Source: Lactifluus volemus
Taxonomy: Eukaryota; Basidiomycota; Agaricomycetes; Russulales; Russulaceae
Assembly (NCBI GenBank): GCA_022376515.1
Contig: WTXI01000054.1
Coordinates: 154,923 to 218,922 of the forward strand
DNA length: 64,000 bases
Direction of reading: 5' to 3'
Notes under the pieces: generated by a model
Seen by the model: the letters and a program-made list of their open reading frames with translations, nothing else
The model's database searches: none
What the model was told of the DNA's origin: nothing
In this document: one piece after another, positions 8,208-18,683 of the stretch
How the letters are laid out: the number at the start of each line of letters is the position of its first letter
How positions within the stretch are numbered: position 1 is the first letter of the stretch
Made by a program: the position numbers and the translations under genes

Positions 8208-9755
8208 CATTCCTTCTTGGTCTCTTACCATCATCATCGTAATTTTTCCCACGATGCCTTACCCTCCAGTCCTCTGCAAGGGCGACTACGAACAAGCTCA
8301 CGCAGACACCATTGCCGGTGTTCCAGGTGCCCGGGAAGCCCTGGAGGCCGCTATCGCGGTCCTGGCTAACGTGCCCCCTGGGGACGAAGCTGCAGCGGAG
8401 TCAGCCCTCAAAGCGTCTCTCCTTGCCGCCATGTCAGCAACTTTTCCCCCCTCCCTGCCCCCCCCTCCCTCTCCCCTCCCACGGCTCCTGCGACCTTGAA
8501 CTCTCCCTTGGAAGCAAGATCCCGGTTGGCACAGTTGTTTGGGAAGGGCAGTGTTTCCTCTCCCTCTCCCTCAGAGGCCCCTCCCCTGGCCCCCACGGAC
8601 CAGCAGGACGAGTCTGGCCCTTCTAATTCTCGCGAATTTTACCCTCCCCGGGTTTTTACCGAGACACCCATTTCTCAGCCCACTTCAATGCCCGCCATGG
8701 ATACTTTGGACGGCGGGGCAGAGGCCTTCCCCGGCACACGGCTTTTCCTCCCCGGGAAAAAGCTAGTCAAGAAAAAGGCACTTCCTGCAGATGACGAACT
8801 CTCCATCTTCGACATCTACAACATCTTCCGTCGTCGTTGGTACCTCTCCACGGACCACCTCAAGGCGAACACCCTCTCAGCTCAAAAGGCCGAGGACGGA
8901 AAAATTTCCTGGGTAGAGTTTACTCCCCAGTTCCACGCTCACCTGGTCAAGTGCGCTGTTGCACTTGTGCCTCGCCCCATCAAAAAGGTGAAACAGGTGA
9001 TGTTTGGGTTTATTTTAGAGCTTCTCAACGGAGAAGGCCCAACGGCCTTCTTTGATCTCACCAAAGGGCAACGGCAACAAACCCGAGCCCAGAAGGAGAA
9101 GAAGCGACTTGCACGGAAAAGGAATCGCGCATCGAGGCGAGAACGCCAGAAGACCGCCGAAGAAGCAGTCGAAGGCAGACCACAACGGCAATGCCAGCAG
9201 TGCGGACGCAAGTTCGCCTTGCGCAGAGCCGCGAAGAGACACCGATGCCCTTTGTCCAAAGAGGCGAGCGGGAAGAGTGGGGAGGGGAAGGGCAAAGGTA
9301 AAACTGACGCCCCCCCCAAACCGAACAAGCCGGCCCCCAAGACTCCTACCGCACCCTCTTCCTCCCTCACTCCCTCAGCCACTACGGCTCTGCAAGCTGC
9401 GAAGACGTCGAAGCCAAAAGTGCTACCAAAAAAAGAAGAAACAAAAGGCCGCCCCAAGAGCGCCAGAAGTTCCCTCCAGTGCGATAAGAGCTGCCTATGG
9501 TCGACCCCCTGTCCACATGATGGCCAGAGAGCTTGCTTCTGACCAGCCCTACGAGAGTACCGCGGACAGGCGCTCCGAGTGGTTGAATACTGCGAAGAAA
9601 CGCCAAACGCGCCGCGGGCTGATGGACACATTACGTGATAAGTGATAAGTCTTAGGTAGTAGTTCTGTTAGGACTTTGACATGGTGTAGTGGGTAATCCC
9701 CGGAAATCCGTCTAGTTAATAGAAAAGTCTTTCAAAAAAAAAAAAAAAAAAAAAA
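8208..9755 (+). mobile_element. Single-ORF poly(A) retroposon, copy 1
   Basis: The unit starts about 45 bp before an ATG and ends in a run of A (9734-9757). It is flanked by a 13-bp direct repeat AACAATGTTGGGA (8195-8207 and 9756-9768; the first two A merge with the tail). Poly(A) plus a long target duplication is the signature of target-primed reverse transcription by a LINE. The element encodes one protein and no reverse transcriptase. Copies 2 (10587-12135) and 3 (30693-32127) share its 5' leader (TCTTACCATCATCATCG), ORF and 3' untranslated region. Confidence 0.87.
8254..9645 (+). pseudogene. Retroposon zinc-finger protein, copy 1, frameshifted
   Basis: The protein starts MPYPPVLCK. Regions in order: an Ala-rich helix, a Pro/Ser-rich linker, a conserved block from DELSIFDIYNIFRRRWYL to LLNGEGPTAFFDL, a strongly basic stretch (KEKKRLARKRNRASRRER), a C-x2-C-x12-H-x-C finger (CQQCGRKF...HRC), a Lys/Pro-rich tail, and the end TRRGLMDTLRDK. 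Comparison with copies 2 and 3 shows two frameshifts here, one in the C-run near 8450-8470 and one in the A-run near 9430, so the frame is split at 8499 and 9542. I recognise no known family. The basic region and finger suggest nucleic-acid binding, like an ORF1 protein of LINEs. Confidence 0.7.
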
Positions 9756-9812
9756 AACAATGTTGGGAGATCCAAAATCCGATGCATTATCAAAATTATG
9801 CATTATTATGTC

Positions 9813-9835
9813 ATGCATTATGAGCAAGTGTACTG
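9813..9835 (-). repeat. Right terminal inverted repeat of pogo-like element
   Basis: Exact reverse complement of 1936-1958, ending CTG and followed by TA. Confidence 0.85.
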
Positions 9836-9837
9836 TA

Positions 9838-10144
9838 GTTACAGCAGGGTGAACAGACATAAAGTGGATGACACATAGCCAAACATGTAAATTGACACCA
9901 GCTTGGCTACCTTGTACATGTCCGCAAAACAGGTGGGGATAACCTAGATGGAACAGGTCTTAATTGCACTGAGCATACTGAGCATGCTTAATGCCAGTCT
10001 TAATTGTGCTGAGCATGTTGAGCCTGCTTAAGTTGCTTAATTGTGCTTAAACAAAAATTTCATCAAGCAAAATTAAGCAAAAAAGTAAATTTAAGACCAT
10101 TAAGACCACTAATCACCATTAAGCAACAGGGACAATTGCTGATG
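9838..10144 (+). repeat. Right end of a CATCAG-type DNA transposon, TTAAGC-rich
   Basis: Dense CTTAA/TTAAG motifs (subterminal repeats) lead to the terminus GGGACAATTGCTGATG. The same end occurs at 16521-16536. It abuts an interrupted LTR at 10145. The matching left end is not visible. Confidence 0.55.
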
Positions 10145-10555
10145 TGTGGTATTGTAGCACAACCACCAAGCTTCGAGGGCCCTACTAGGGCGTATAGGAG
10201 GGAAAGAGAAGAAGGGAAAGGAGAAGGGAGAATTCTTGTCACTTAGGAGAGGGTGAAACAGGTAGATTGAGTTAAAGCCAAAGCTGGGGTACAAGCTACC
10301 AGCTGAGGCCTACTTATACAGTCTACGCTAATTGTTTTACCAAACTAGGGTGGACAATAAGCAAGAGATCAAGAACAATAGGAAATGAGAACAATAGGGG
10401 CTCTGGACAATAACACTGGACCAAACAGGACAGACAATAGGACACCAAGAGAATAGAACAGTCAGCACAATAGAAACAATGTGGAAGGAACATCATCAAG
10501 ATAAGTAAGTGGGTTAGGGAAGCATAGGGTCCAACATGTCCTGCATTCCGTAACA
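10145..10555 (-). repeat. LTR fragment, family TGTTACRGAATGCAGG, 5' part
   Basis: On the minus strand it starts TGTTACGGAATGCAGGACAT and matches 58270-58749 until the CATCAG-type end cuts it at 10144. A TATA-like GTATAAGTAGGCC lies at about 10308-10320. The rest of this LTR type, from CAGGGTTCTG onward, appears at 16537 in the other orientation. Confidence 0.65.
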
Positions 10556-10586
10556 GCACCTGCATGCCCCTCTGTATCTCCAAACC

Positions 10587-12135
10587 TTTTTTTTTTTTTT
10601 TTTTTTTTTGAAAGACTTTTCTATTAACTAGATGGATTTCTGGGGATCGCCTGCTATACCGTGTCAAAGTCCTAACAGAACTACTACCTAAGACTTATCA
10701 CTTATCACGTAACGTGTCCATCAGCCCGCGGCGCGTCTGGCGTTTCTTCGCAGTGTTCAACCGCTCAGAGCGCCTGTCCACGGTACTCTCGTAGGGCTGG
10801 TCAGAAGCAAGCTCTCCGGCCAACGTGTGGACAGGGGGACGACCATAGGCAGCTCTTATCGCACTGGAGGGAACTTCAGGCGCTCTTGGGGCAGCCTTCG
10901 GTTTCTTCTTTTTCGGTAGCGCTTTCGACTTCGACGTCTTCGCAACTTGCAGAGAAGTAGCGGCTGAGGGAGTGAGGGAGGGAGAGGGTGCGGTAGGAGT
11001 ATTGGGGGCCGGCTTGTTCGGTTTGGGGGGGGCGTCAGCTTTACCTTTGCCCTTCCCCACCCCACTTTTCCCGCTCGCCTCTTTGGACAAAGGGCATCGG
11101 TGTCTCTTCGTGGCTCTGCGCGAGGCGAACTTGTGTCCACACTGTTGGCATTGCCGTTGTGATCTGCATTCAACTGCTTCTTCCACGGTCTTCTGGCGTT
11201 CTCACCTCGATGCATGATTCCTTTTCCGTGCAAGTCGCTTCTTCTCCTTCTGGGCCCGGGTTTGATGCTGTTGACCTTTGGTGAGATCGAAGAAGGCCGT
11301 TGGGCCTTCCCTGTTGAGAAGCTCTAAAATAAACCCAAACATCACCTGTTTCACCTTTTTGATGGGGCGAGGCACAAGCGCAACAGCGTACTTGACCAGG
11401 TGAGCATGGAACTGGGGAGTAAACTCGACCCAGGAAATTTTTCCGTCCTTGGCCTTTTGAGCTGAGAGGGTATTCGCCTTGAGGTGGTCCGTGGAGAGGT
11501 ACCAACGACAACGGAAGATGTTGTAGATGTCAAAATGGAGAGTTCGTCATCTGCAGGAAGTGCCTTCTTCTTGACGAGCTTTTTACCGGGGTAAAAGTGT
11601 CGCGGCGGAGGGAAGGCCTCGGCCCTGCCGTCCAAAGTATCCATGGCGGGCATTGAAGTGGGCTGAGAAATGGGTGTCTCAGTAAAAACCTGGGAAGGGT
11701 AAAATTTGCGAGAATTAGAAGGGCCAGACTCGTCCTGCTGGCCTGTGGGGGCCAGAGGAGGGGCCTCTGAGAGAGAGGGAGAGGAAACACCGCCCTTCCC
11801 AAACAACTGCGTCAACTGGGATCTTGCGTCCAAGGGGGAGGTCGAGGTTGCTAAGTCCAGAGAGAGGGAGAGGGAGGGAGGGGGCAGGGAGGGAGGAAAT
11901 GTTGCTGATGTGGCAGCTAGGAGTGACGCTTTGAGGGCAGACTCCACCGCCGCCTCGTCCCCAGGGGGCACGTTAGCCAGGACCGCAAGAGCGGTCTCCA
12001 GGGCTTCCCAGGCACCTGGAACACCAGCAATGGTGTCTGCGTGAGCTTGTTCATAGTCGACTTTGCAGAGGACCGGGGGGTAAGGCATCGTGAGAAAAAG
12101 TTACGATGATGATGGTAAGAGACCAAGAAGGAACG
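10587..12135 (-). mobile_element. Single-ORF poly(A) retroposon, copy 2
   Basis: Minus-strand copy with its tail as a T-run at 10587-10609 and 5' end near 12135. The flanks ATCTCCAAACC (10576-10586) and ATCTCCAACC (12136-12145) are a target duplication differing by one base. Leader, ORF and 3' end match copy 1. It split the left arm of the hairpin centred at 12283. Confidence 0.83.
10698..12088 (-). pseudogene. Retroposon zinc-finger protein, copy 2, frameshifted
   Basis: The start MPYPPVLCK is at 12088. The N-terminal 185 or so codons are open (12088 to about 11530), with a frameshift inside DDELSI-FDIYNIF. The frame shifts again before the finger, which reads CQQCGHKFASRRATKRHRC, and the C-terminus ends TRRGLMDTLRDK at 10698. 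The frame breaks sit at different places from those of copy 1, so the common ancestor was one open frame of about 460 codons. Confidence 0.7.
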
Positions 12136-12141
12136 ATCTCC

Positions 12142-12420
12142 AACCTTCCTGCATGTAGTGTCCTTTCTGTTCCTGCACACATCCCTCTTGGTTCCTTGTT
12201 CAGGCAACCCCTCAGTGCCCATTCCCTGTTCAATTCCCATGCCACCATCAAGACATGTAAGTTCAGCTCCTTGTGTGTTGCCTGGCAGGAACAAGGAGCT
12301 GAACTTACATGTCTCAATGGTGGCACAGGAATTGAACAGGAAATGGGCACTGAGAGGTTGTCTGAACAAGGAACCAAGAGAGATGTGCACAGGAACAGAA
12401 AGGACACCTGCAGGAAGGTT
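12142..12420. repeat. Long inverted repeat (hairpin), about 130-bp arms
   Basis: Left arm 12142-12274 and right arm 12291-12420 are near-perfect reverse complements around a 16-base loop. The stem at the centre reads AGCTCCTTGT / ACAAGGAGCT. Outer homology continues past the retroposon: CCTGCATGCCCCTCTG at 10560-10575 pairs with CAGAGATATAGAGGGGCATGCAGG after 12420. Copy 2 of the retroposon therefore inserted into an already existing palindrome. Confidence 0.8.
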
Positions 12421-12913
12421 CAGAGATATAGAGGGGCATGCAGGCATCAAGTAAACATGAGAACAGGACAAAGACACTAAGACTTCATAGCAATGTGGAA
12501 GAGACAAGAGAGAGAACTAGAGGAGAAGCAGATGAGTAATTAGTGTTGAAATGGAGAATGTGTGCCTCAAAGGCTAAAGGTGCTCAATTTCAAATTGAAG
12601 TGCACGTCAGAGAGATGAGTGGCTAATATAAGCACCCCAAGGTGTTAAGTCTATGACAACTCGAGGCTGTTCGACTTGGAGTTATTCAACATCACGGTCA
12701 ACAACACTGCTTTCTTTCCTTTCAAATATTTTTGGTTCATCTGAACTAATCACTCACCAAATATACTCGCCCGAAGAGGAACTGATTTCCCTTGCACAAC
12801 TCCCCAACTGGGTGCAGCGGCCAATTTTTGATTTCTACAAATTTGCCATGAAATTTAGGTATTTTCCCTCTAGTGACAATATCCATGCTAATGATCAAAA
12901 TTCTCCCTATTTC
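12421..12913. other. Repeat-derived spacer, no supported gene
   Basis: Bases 12446-12528 recur at 16642-16725 (AGTAAAYRTGAGAAYAGGAC and following). The remainder has a short open frame from 12653 that I do not recognise. It runs into the SPX-like fragment and may be more of the same host gene. Confidence 0.4.
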
Positions 12914-13260
12914 CTACTCAGTTTCTCTCTCAAATCCAATGCTCATGTGGAATGGTGGGAGGAGTATATTGTGTACATATCCCATTGCTAGAACGAGGGC
13001 AAGTTCGTGGTTGGCATTTACATGCATACCCATTCTGATAGATATGACGCTCTCAAGAAGTACATTTACAACCTTGAGAAACAACAGTGTGAGGCCCTTC
13101 TCCAGGCCCACGACATAGATTTGGCAAAAGAACAAACATCCTTAGCACACGCAGCACAGTTTCAAGACACTGATGTGCTCTTCCAACCTCCTTTAGATGC
13201 AGAGCTACAAAGGATCTCGTCCTTTTACGCGCTTCAGGAAATTACTCTTAGAACAAGATG
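12914..13260 (+). pseudogene. SPX-domain protein fragment with a retained intron
   Basis: Exon 1 ends ...SNAHVEWWEEYIV at 12972. A 69-nt GT..AG intron (12973-13041, GTACAT...TGATAG) follows, then exon 2 starts YDALKKYIYNLEKQQ and runs to PLDAELQRISSFYALQE. Spliced, this matches the pattern of an N-terminal SPX domain (FS-x-NAVPEWW-x-YI-x-Y-x-x-LKK-x-IY, then LD-x-EL-x-KI-x-x-FY), found in fungal phosphate sensors and transporters. The initiating MKFS is not intact and no transporter or kinase domain follows, so it is a truncated host-gene copy. The intron shows it was copied as DNA, not from mRNA. Family call from memory. Confidence 0.55.
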
Positions 13261-13469
13261 ACCTTGGGATGTTGGCTGGCCGATTTTACAGGGACAACCA
13301 CTGGGGTGATGGTGAAGATGAAGACAAAGACGAATGGCAAAGTACTGCCTTGAGATGAGGAAGAGTGTGTGCCCTGAGTGGAGTCAGGGCCTGTATCAAA
13401 GTGCCGAAGGCAGGTGTCCACCTCTGCAGGGTGTGCTTTGTCACAGGGAGGTGAGTGAACCCTTGTCAC

Positions 13470-16400
13470 TTCTTTGATTCCAATTAAATCCCACGTTGGA
13501 TTGTCTAAGCAACTAGTGAAAATTTAAGGGGGTTTTGATTGTGCTAAGCAAGTAAACATAATTTAACTAATCTGAAATTTTTGAAACTCACAAAAATTTT
13601 GCCAAGTTGTTTGTTTATTCTTGTTGGCACGATGAATTTCGTGCCTTATCGTTTTTGTGCCTCATTGTTTTCAACCACCTGTTGCCTCTGTCTGTCCTCC
13701 CCTCTGTCTCTGTGTTGCGTCTCTGTCATGGCCTCCTCTGTCACCACCACCTCTCACCATCTGGTGCTGCCATGGGTTTCTCTTTTGGCCTGAGATGCTT
13801 AGCATCAAGTGCAACGTCTCAACGTTCCCACCTTCCCCTTGCCGCCCTGAATGCCTTTGTCTGGTCCTTGGTGCATTATTTTTATTTTTATTTTTATTTG
13901 ACTTCTCAGACTAACTTTTTTGTAATTCCTTATATTCCTCACTTCACTCACTGGTACTGAGAGCTCATGCCCACCCCAACTCCTCCTGTGTGTTCTCTTA
14001 CTGCCTCCCCCACTCAACATGTCCCGACACCTTCTCCTCTTGCATGCTTTTGCTTCCTCTTCCTGCGCTTCCTCCCAGACTACCTCCGACATTCCCCACT
14101 TCCAAATCACACTCACGCTTGTCTTCTTGCCCCCCAATCAACACAGCAGCGACTCTGGTGTATGCAGCTTTTACCAGCAAGTGGCCAACTCCTACCTTCT
14201 GCCTCTGTGTTGCCTTCTCCATGTCTAGGCCTTCTCTATCACTACCATCTCTCACTGTCTGGCACTACCTCAGGTTTCTGTTTTGGCCTGAAACTCTGTG
14301 CCCTCTATGACCCGACAACCTGCCGATTGGCTGATGCCCAACTTGAGCCTTCGCTCTCCTTTCCTATCGCCCTGGTTGACATCCCACACCCAGTGTGCGC
14401 ATTGTATCCTTGCGCGCTAGCTGTCCACCCACTCACGTGACTCGACCTGTACTACTACAGGATACTGCCGGCCAAGAACACTTCTCTTCACTCAACTACT
14501 GTACATTTTTTTCTTGGTGAAGATGCCACCCTTCTCATCTTCAACGTCAATCAGCCTGCGACGCTGCATGCCCTCACCCGATGGTGGTCCAAATTTCGTA
14601 TCTGCACCCTGCTCGCAGATGAAGACAGGGAAGAATACTGCCTTGTGGTAAGGCATTATTATAATAAGACCGACCTCATTTCCAATTTGGATAATGCTAC
14701 TACAGTCCTACTATGGGAGAGGATGGCTTGCACCTCATCGACAAGCTCGTTCTGTCTTTGGATACATGATCTACCAGCAATCTGGGCAATGCCAGTGACG
14801 AGAGAGACTGGTTACCCTCTTGCATTGTCAATGGATTCAACGACGACAAATTGTGCATATATACTTCTCAGTCAGAGAGTATCATTCTCTTGGATAAGAC
14901 AAGCTCCCACAGTGGCTGGCACCCACGCTATCCCAGACACCACCAACGGCAATCCCGAAGCTGACATGGATCCCACCCCACACATCCTCTTGATTGACCT
15001 CGCTTCGCATCATCACAAACGCACATCCAAATTCAAATTCTACTCGCACAAATTCCCAACTCAGCTTCATGACGCATAGTGCCACTGTGATGCTCGGCTC
15101 AACCCGCTTCACCTCCTCCCACACTCCCGCTTCCTCCTTTTCTGATAGCACCCACACCGAGCCATTCGATGCTGTGCTCTTGTCTTCGACGATATTGATA
15201 TCCACTGCACCCACAATCACGCCTGTGCGATACACCACGGCCCAAGCCCTAGCATGAGCCATGCCACCTCATCCCCTGCAAGGACCCAAGTTTATTCTTA
15301 ACTTCAGCTAAAGCGGGCATAGGCGTCTTGGACTTGTTTGTCTACATCGCAGTGGCACAGCACATCGTCACATGCTGGAAATGGGAAGAAACGTGGGCCG
15401 AGCCACCAAATGGGTGATGAACAGCAGTATGGTCGGTCTTGATCAAGCTATCCACGTGCGACATCTCAGCATTCCTGCCTTCTCCTTGCCACCACGACTG
15501 CCTCTTGGTGTGTTTTTTTTTTTTTTTTTTTCATTTGACTCCTTAGACTAACCTTTTTGTATTCCTCACTTCACCCACTGGCATGAGGGTTCACACTGTC
15601 ACGGTGCCAGCTCTAACTCCTCTTGTGCCATCTCCTCCTGTGTGTTTGCCCCACCCAACGCATCCTGGCACATTCTCCTCATCTCTTCTGGCCTCACTCT
15701 ACCACCCATCCAGGGCTCTCCTCAACAGCCCATGCCCCCCACCAGCATTTGAACCATCCCAGAGTCAGAGTCCGACACAAGGTTACGGCCAGATGCAGAG
15801 TCGTCTGCTCTCCCCTGTACCCAATGCTGGAATTGGAATAGGAACTTGTGATTGTGTACGTAGTGTGAGTGCTAGACTGCATGATCTGTTTGGCTTGGCC
15901 TCCTGTTCTACTAGTATAACTCCTTCTGTACTGCCACCTGCAGTATCTCTGCCACCCAATCCTGATTCTGAGCCCATCGCTCCGCCTTCCGAGCTGCCCC
16001 TGCCACCTCAATCACCACCACCACAAGCAGCGTGGCATACCATTATGGGTTCAGAGTGCAGACCAGGAGATGGTATGTTCCAATTATCCTCATCATATCA
16101 TACCCACACCCTGCCTACCCCAACACCTCCACCTCCACCTCCACCTCCTCTCCCCTACTGCTATTGTCATGTCAAGGCCTGTGGCACACTGGTGGTGCTG
16201 GTGGATACACTCAGATAGAGTATAGATAGAGTACTAAATGTTGTAGTATAGTTGACTGAATATACTATCTTATGCTTATCATTGATTGAATTTTACCTGA
16301 TACTTCTGTGTGCTTGAAACTGCTTAATGTTGTGCTTAGATTGCTTACATGTGCTTAATTTGATGCTTAGTGTTGCTTTAAGAGGTAATTGAACTTCTTG

Positions 16401-16536
16401 GAATTTTGCTTAATATTGTGCTTAATTAAGCAGAATGGTGCTTAATTAAGCACCAGGATGGCGTTAACCTGCTTAATCGTTTTGTGCTTAATAAGCATGT
16501 TAAGCACACATTAAGCAACATGGACAATTGCTGATG
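13470..16536 (+). mobile_element. CATCAG-type DNA transposon, right part; left end uncertain
   Basis: The right end (16310-16536) is packed with GCTTAA motifs and closes with GGACAATTGCTGATG, followed by CA. The left part near 13490-13640 carries the internal box of this superfamily (TTTATTCTTGTTGGCACGATG, also in the elements at 19129, 32599 and 35562). Inside are CT-rich modules, two related poly(T)/TTTATT stretches (13878-13906 and 15508-15530) followed by similar sequence, and a GTPase gene remnant. I could not find a left terminal repeat, so the start is approximate. Confidence 0.5.
14500..15260 (+). pseudogene. Rab/Ypt-like small GTPase remnant, frameshifted
   Basis: The reading LLIFNVNQPATLHALTRWWSKF followed by NKTDLISN resembles a Rab-type GTPase around the switch-proximal strand and the G4 motif NKxD. 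A shifted frame then gives EDGLHLIDKL, which fits the next helix. The later Ser/Thr/His-rich part (SSHTPASSFSDSTH) resembles the long low-complexity C-terminus of some basidiomycete Ypt7-like proteins. P-loop and DxxG motifs are missing and several frameshifts and stops occur. It lies inside the CATCAG-type element. Confidence 0.42.
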
Positions 16537-16641
16537 CAGGGTTCTGCGCGTGGTCACCTTGAGTGACCCTGAACCCAGATCTTGAGAGAGATCAGTACTC
16601 TTGAACCTTAGTTGGGACCCAGCCCCAGTAGAGCCGTAACA
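16537..16641 (+). repeat. LTR fragment, 3' part, ends GCCGTAACA
   Basis: From CAGGGTTCTGCG to GCCGTAACA it matches the last 100 bp or so of the LTR at 58270-58749. It begins exactly where the LTR piece at 10145-10555 stops, but in the opposite orientation. Confidence 0.6.
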
Positions 16642-16725
16642 GGTGCTAAGTAAATGTGAGAATAGGACAAAGATGCTAAGACTTTGTAGTAATGTAAAAG
16701 AGATGAGAGAGAGAACTAGAGGAGA
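16642..16725. repeat. Short repeat between opposed LTRs
   Basis: 84 bp separating two LTRs that face each other tail to tail. The same sequence is at 12446-12528. Confidence 0.5.
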
Positions 16726-17220
16726 TGTTATGGCTCTACTAGGGTCAGGTCCCAACTAGGGTTTGATGGTTCTGATCTCTCCTAAGATCTAGGCTCAGGG
16801 TCACTTAAGGTGACGATACACAGAGCCCTGTGGTGTTGTAGCATAACCACCAAGCTTCAGTAGCCTTATTAGGGCATTTAGGAGGGTAAGAGAAAAAGAA
16901 AGAGGAGAAGGGGAGAGTTCTTGTCACTCAGGAGAGTTTGAAACAGTAGATTGAAGTTATCATTTAGGCACTAGGTAAGTATGGGCATTAGGCAAGTACA
17001 CAGATGAGGCCTCTTCTCCTAATGTCCGTCCCACTTTCTCTCCCAGTGTTTAGTCCTTCATGAGCCCTTAACCCACCCCAAACTGAGTGGCTATGCCATT
17101 GAGGCTCCTTGCATGTGGCTGTCCCTATCTCCAGACCCACTATGGGTCCTTCACCCCCAGTCTCCCAGTCAGTGGGTTATGGAAGCAGTAAGGGTCCAAC
17201 ATGTCCTGCATTCTGTAACA
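16726..17220 (-). repeat. Complete LTR, family TGTTACRGAATGCAGG
   Basis: On the minus strand it runs from TGTTACAGAATGC (17220) to CCATAACA (16726), about 495 bp. It shares its first 50 bp or so and last 230 bp with 58270-58749. The flanks do not form a clear 5-bp duplication. Confidence 0.65.
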
Positions 17221-18365
17221 CTTTTCTATCACCAAAAATATTAATCTATGACTTTTCTAGATATATGATGATCTTATCTATCTTGTCTGATTTGATCTGA
17301 TCAATCACTTCTCTTGATAGGTACATTTTATGACCTTAATAATCAAGATTAATATAATCTGATTATAGTTCCCTAGCTAGATATCTAAAAAGATCAAGCA
17401 AGGTAAATGTATGAGCATTAGATCTGAAGTCATTTTAAGACTCTGAAGGCTTTACAGGGCACGTGAAGTGAAAATGAGCAAAAATGAGTGATGGAAAAAT
17501 AAAACAGGATCATGTGAGAATGGGGGAACAAGTGGGCTATCAGATTTGTGCCCTTATGACTTTGGTAGAAATATTTAGAGCTACTATACATCAAAAACAT
17601 GTGCTACTGCTGTTACTACCCCAAAGACGGCCGCTTGATTGGCTCTGAGTGATCAGTTCATTACCTATCAATGAAACTGAGTCAACTAATATACAAAGAG
17701 GGTCTTGATGCAAAAAACGAAGGTGTACTGTGATTAACGGCCATGGACGATCGCCCCCAACAGGGAGCGGTTGCTACCCACTTCTGGTGGCCCTTGGGGC
17801 ACTGTTGACATCTGATGTCCCCTCCTTGGGCCTGTGCACACTCTGCGTGTCATCCTTTTCGCCCTCAGCATCTACCCACCTTTCCCACTCCACTATAATA
17901 TTCCAGCAAGATCTCAGGCTAGATAAGATTATGATAATGTAATATCTTGGAAGGAAATACTTATCTATAAGTATATACAAGGTGGTTAAGGCCATAATAA
18001 TGTCATAATAGGGGTCAATTAAGATCAGACTTGCCTATTAGGGTAATCAACTGATCTTGTTAATGTCTCGTAAGATCTAGTATAACCTTACAAGGTAATT
18101 ACAGGTCATTTAGGTACCTAGCTAGATACCTTAGGTATCTAGATATACTGTATCATGCCAGATTTATTAATATCATAACTGCTTCAGCATGCCAAACTTG
18201 AACTTTATATTATCTCTAGATATACAAGGTCAAGCAAGATAAGCTTGAGCACTGTAATCTTGCAAGGTGAGCAAGGTCATTTAGGTATCTAGATATATTA
18301 GGCCAGATTTGTTAATATCATGATTGTTCTAGCATGCCAAACTCAAACTTTATATTATCTGTCAT
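17221..18365. other. AT-rich intergenic stretch, no gene seen
   Basis: No convincing reading frame. A segment around 18105-18215 (CATTTAGGTAYCTAG, then CAGATTTRTTAATATCAT and TTATATTATCT) is repeated at 18272-18362, directly before the old chromovirus LTR. Confidence 0.5.
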
Positions 18366-18683
18366 TGTTATGGATTTGTCTAGACCTATGTCTCCCTACT
18401 GCCTCATGTTTTTCATCTCTATCATCATTCTTGCTTATGGACAGAGCCTTACCTTGTATAATACAGAATAGCATGTTCATGACTCACAGTGACTCTTATG
18501 ACATTACAGTTGATTATCTCATAACACATAGCATTGGTCCCCACCCTTGGCCAATGCATTATGAGATCTATTCATTACCAGAATTGTCATGTGTGTGACT
18601 TTTTGTGATGTTGCTCCAAAGCGTGACATCGTCACTTTACAACTTGGAACAAGTGGACAATGCAAGTTATATTCTACAAATGT

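Larger units (their letters stand above)
1936..9835 (-). mobile_element. pogo/Tc1-mariner-like deletion derivative with two nested insertions
   Basis: Perfect 23-bp terminal inverted repeats starting CAGTACACTTGCTCATAATG are flanked on both sides by TA (1934-1935 and 9836-9837), the target duplication of Tc1/mariner/pogo elements. Copies of the motif ATGCATTATG cluster inside both ends. Without the nested copia element and retroposon, only about 650 bp remains, including the C-terminal end of a transposase-like frame on the minus strand. A second element (18507-20789) has the same layout and nearly the same reduced size. Both look like a non-autonomous, internally deleted family. Confidence 0.78.

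Noticed and set aside
15508..15530. T-run as a poly(A) tail of a minus-strand retroposon
   Set aside because: A related TTTATT stretch with the same flanks occurs at 13878, so it is part of a duplicated CT-rich module, and no target duplication was found.
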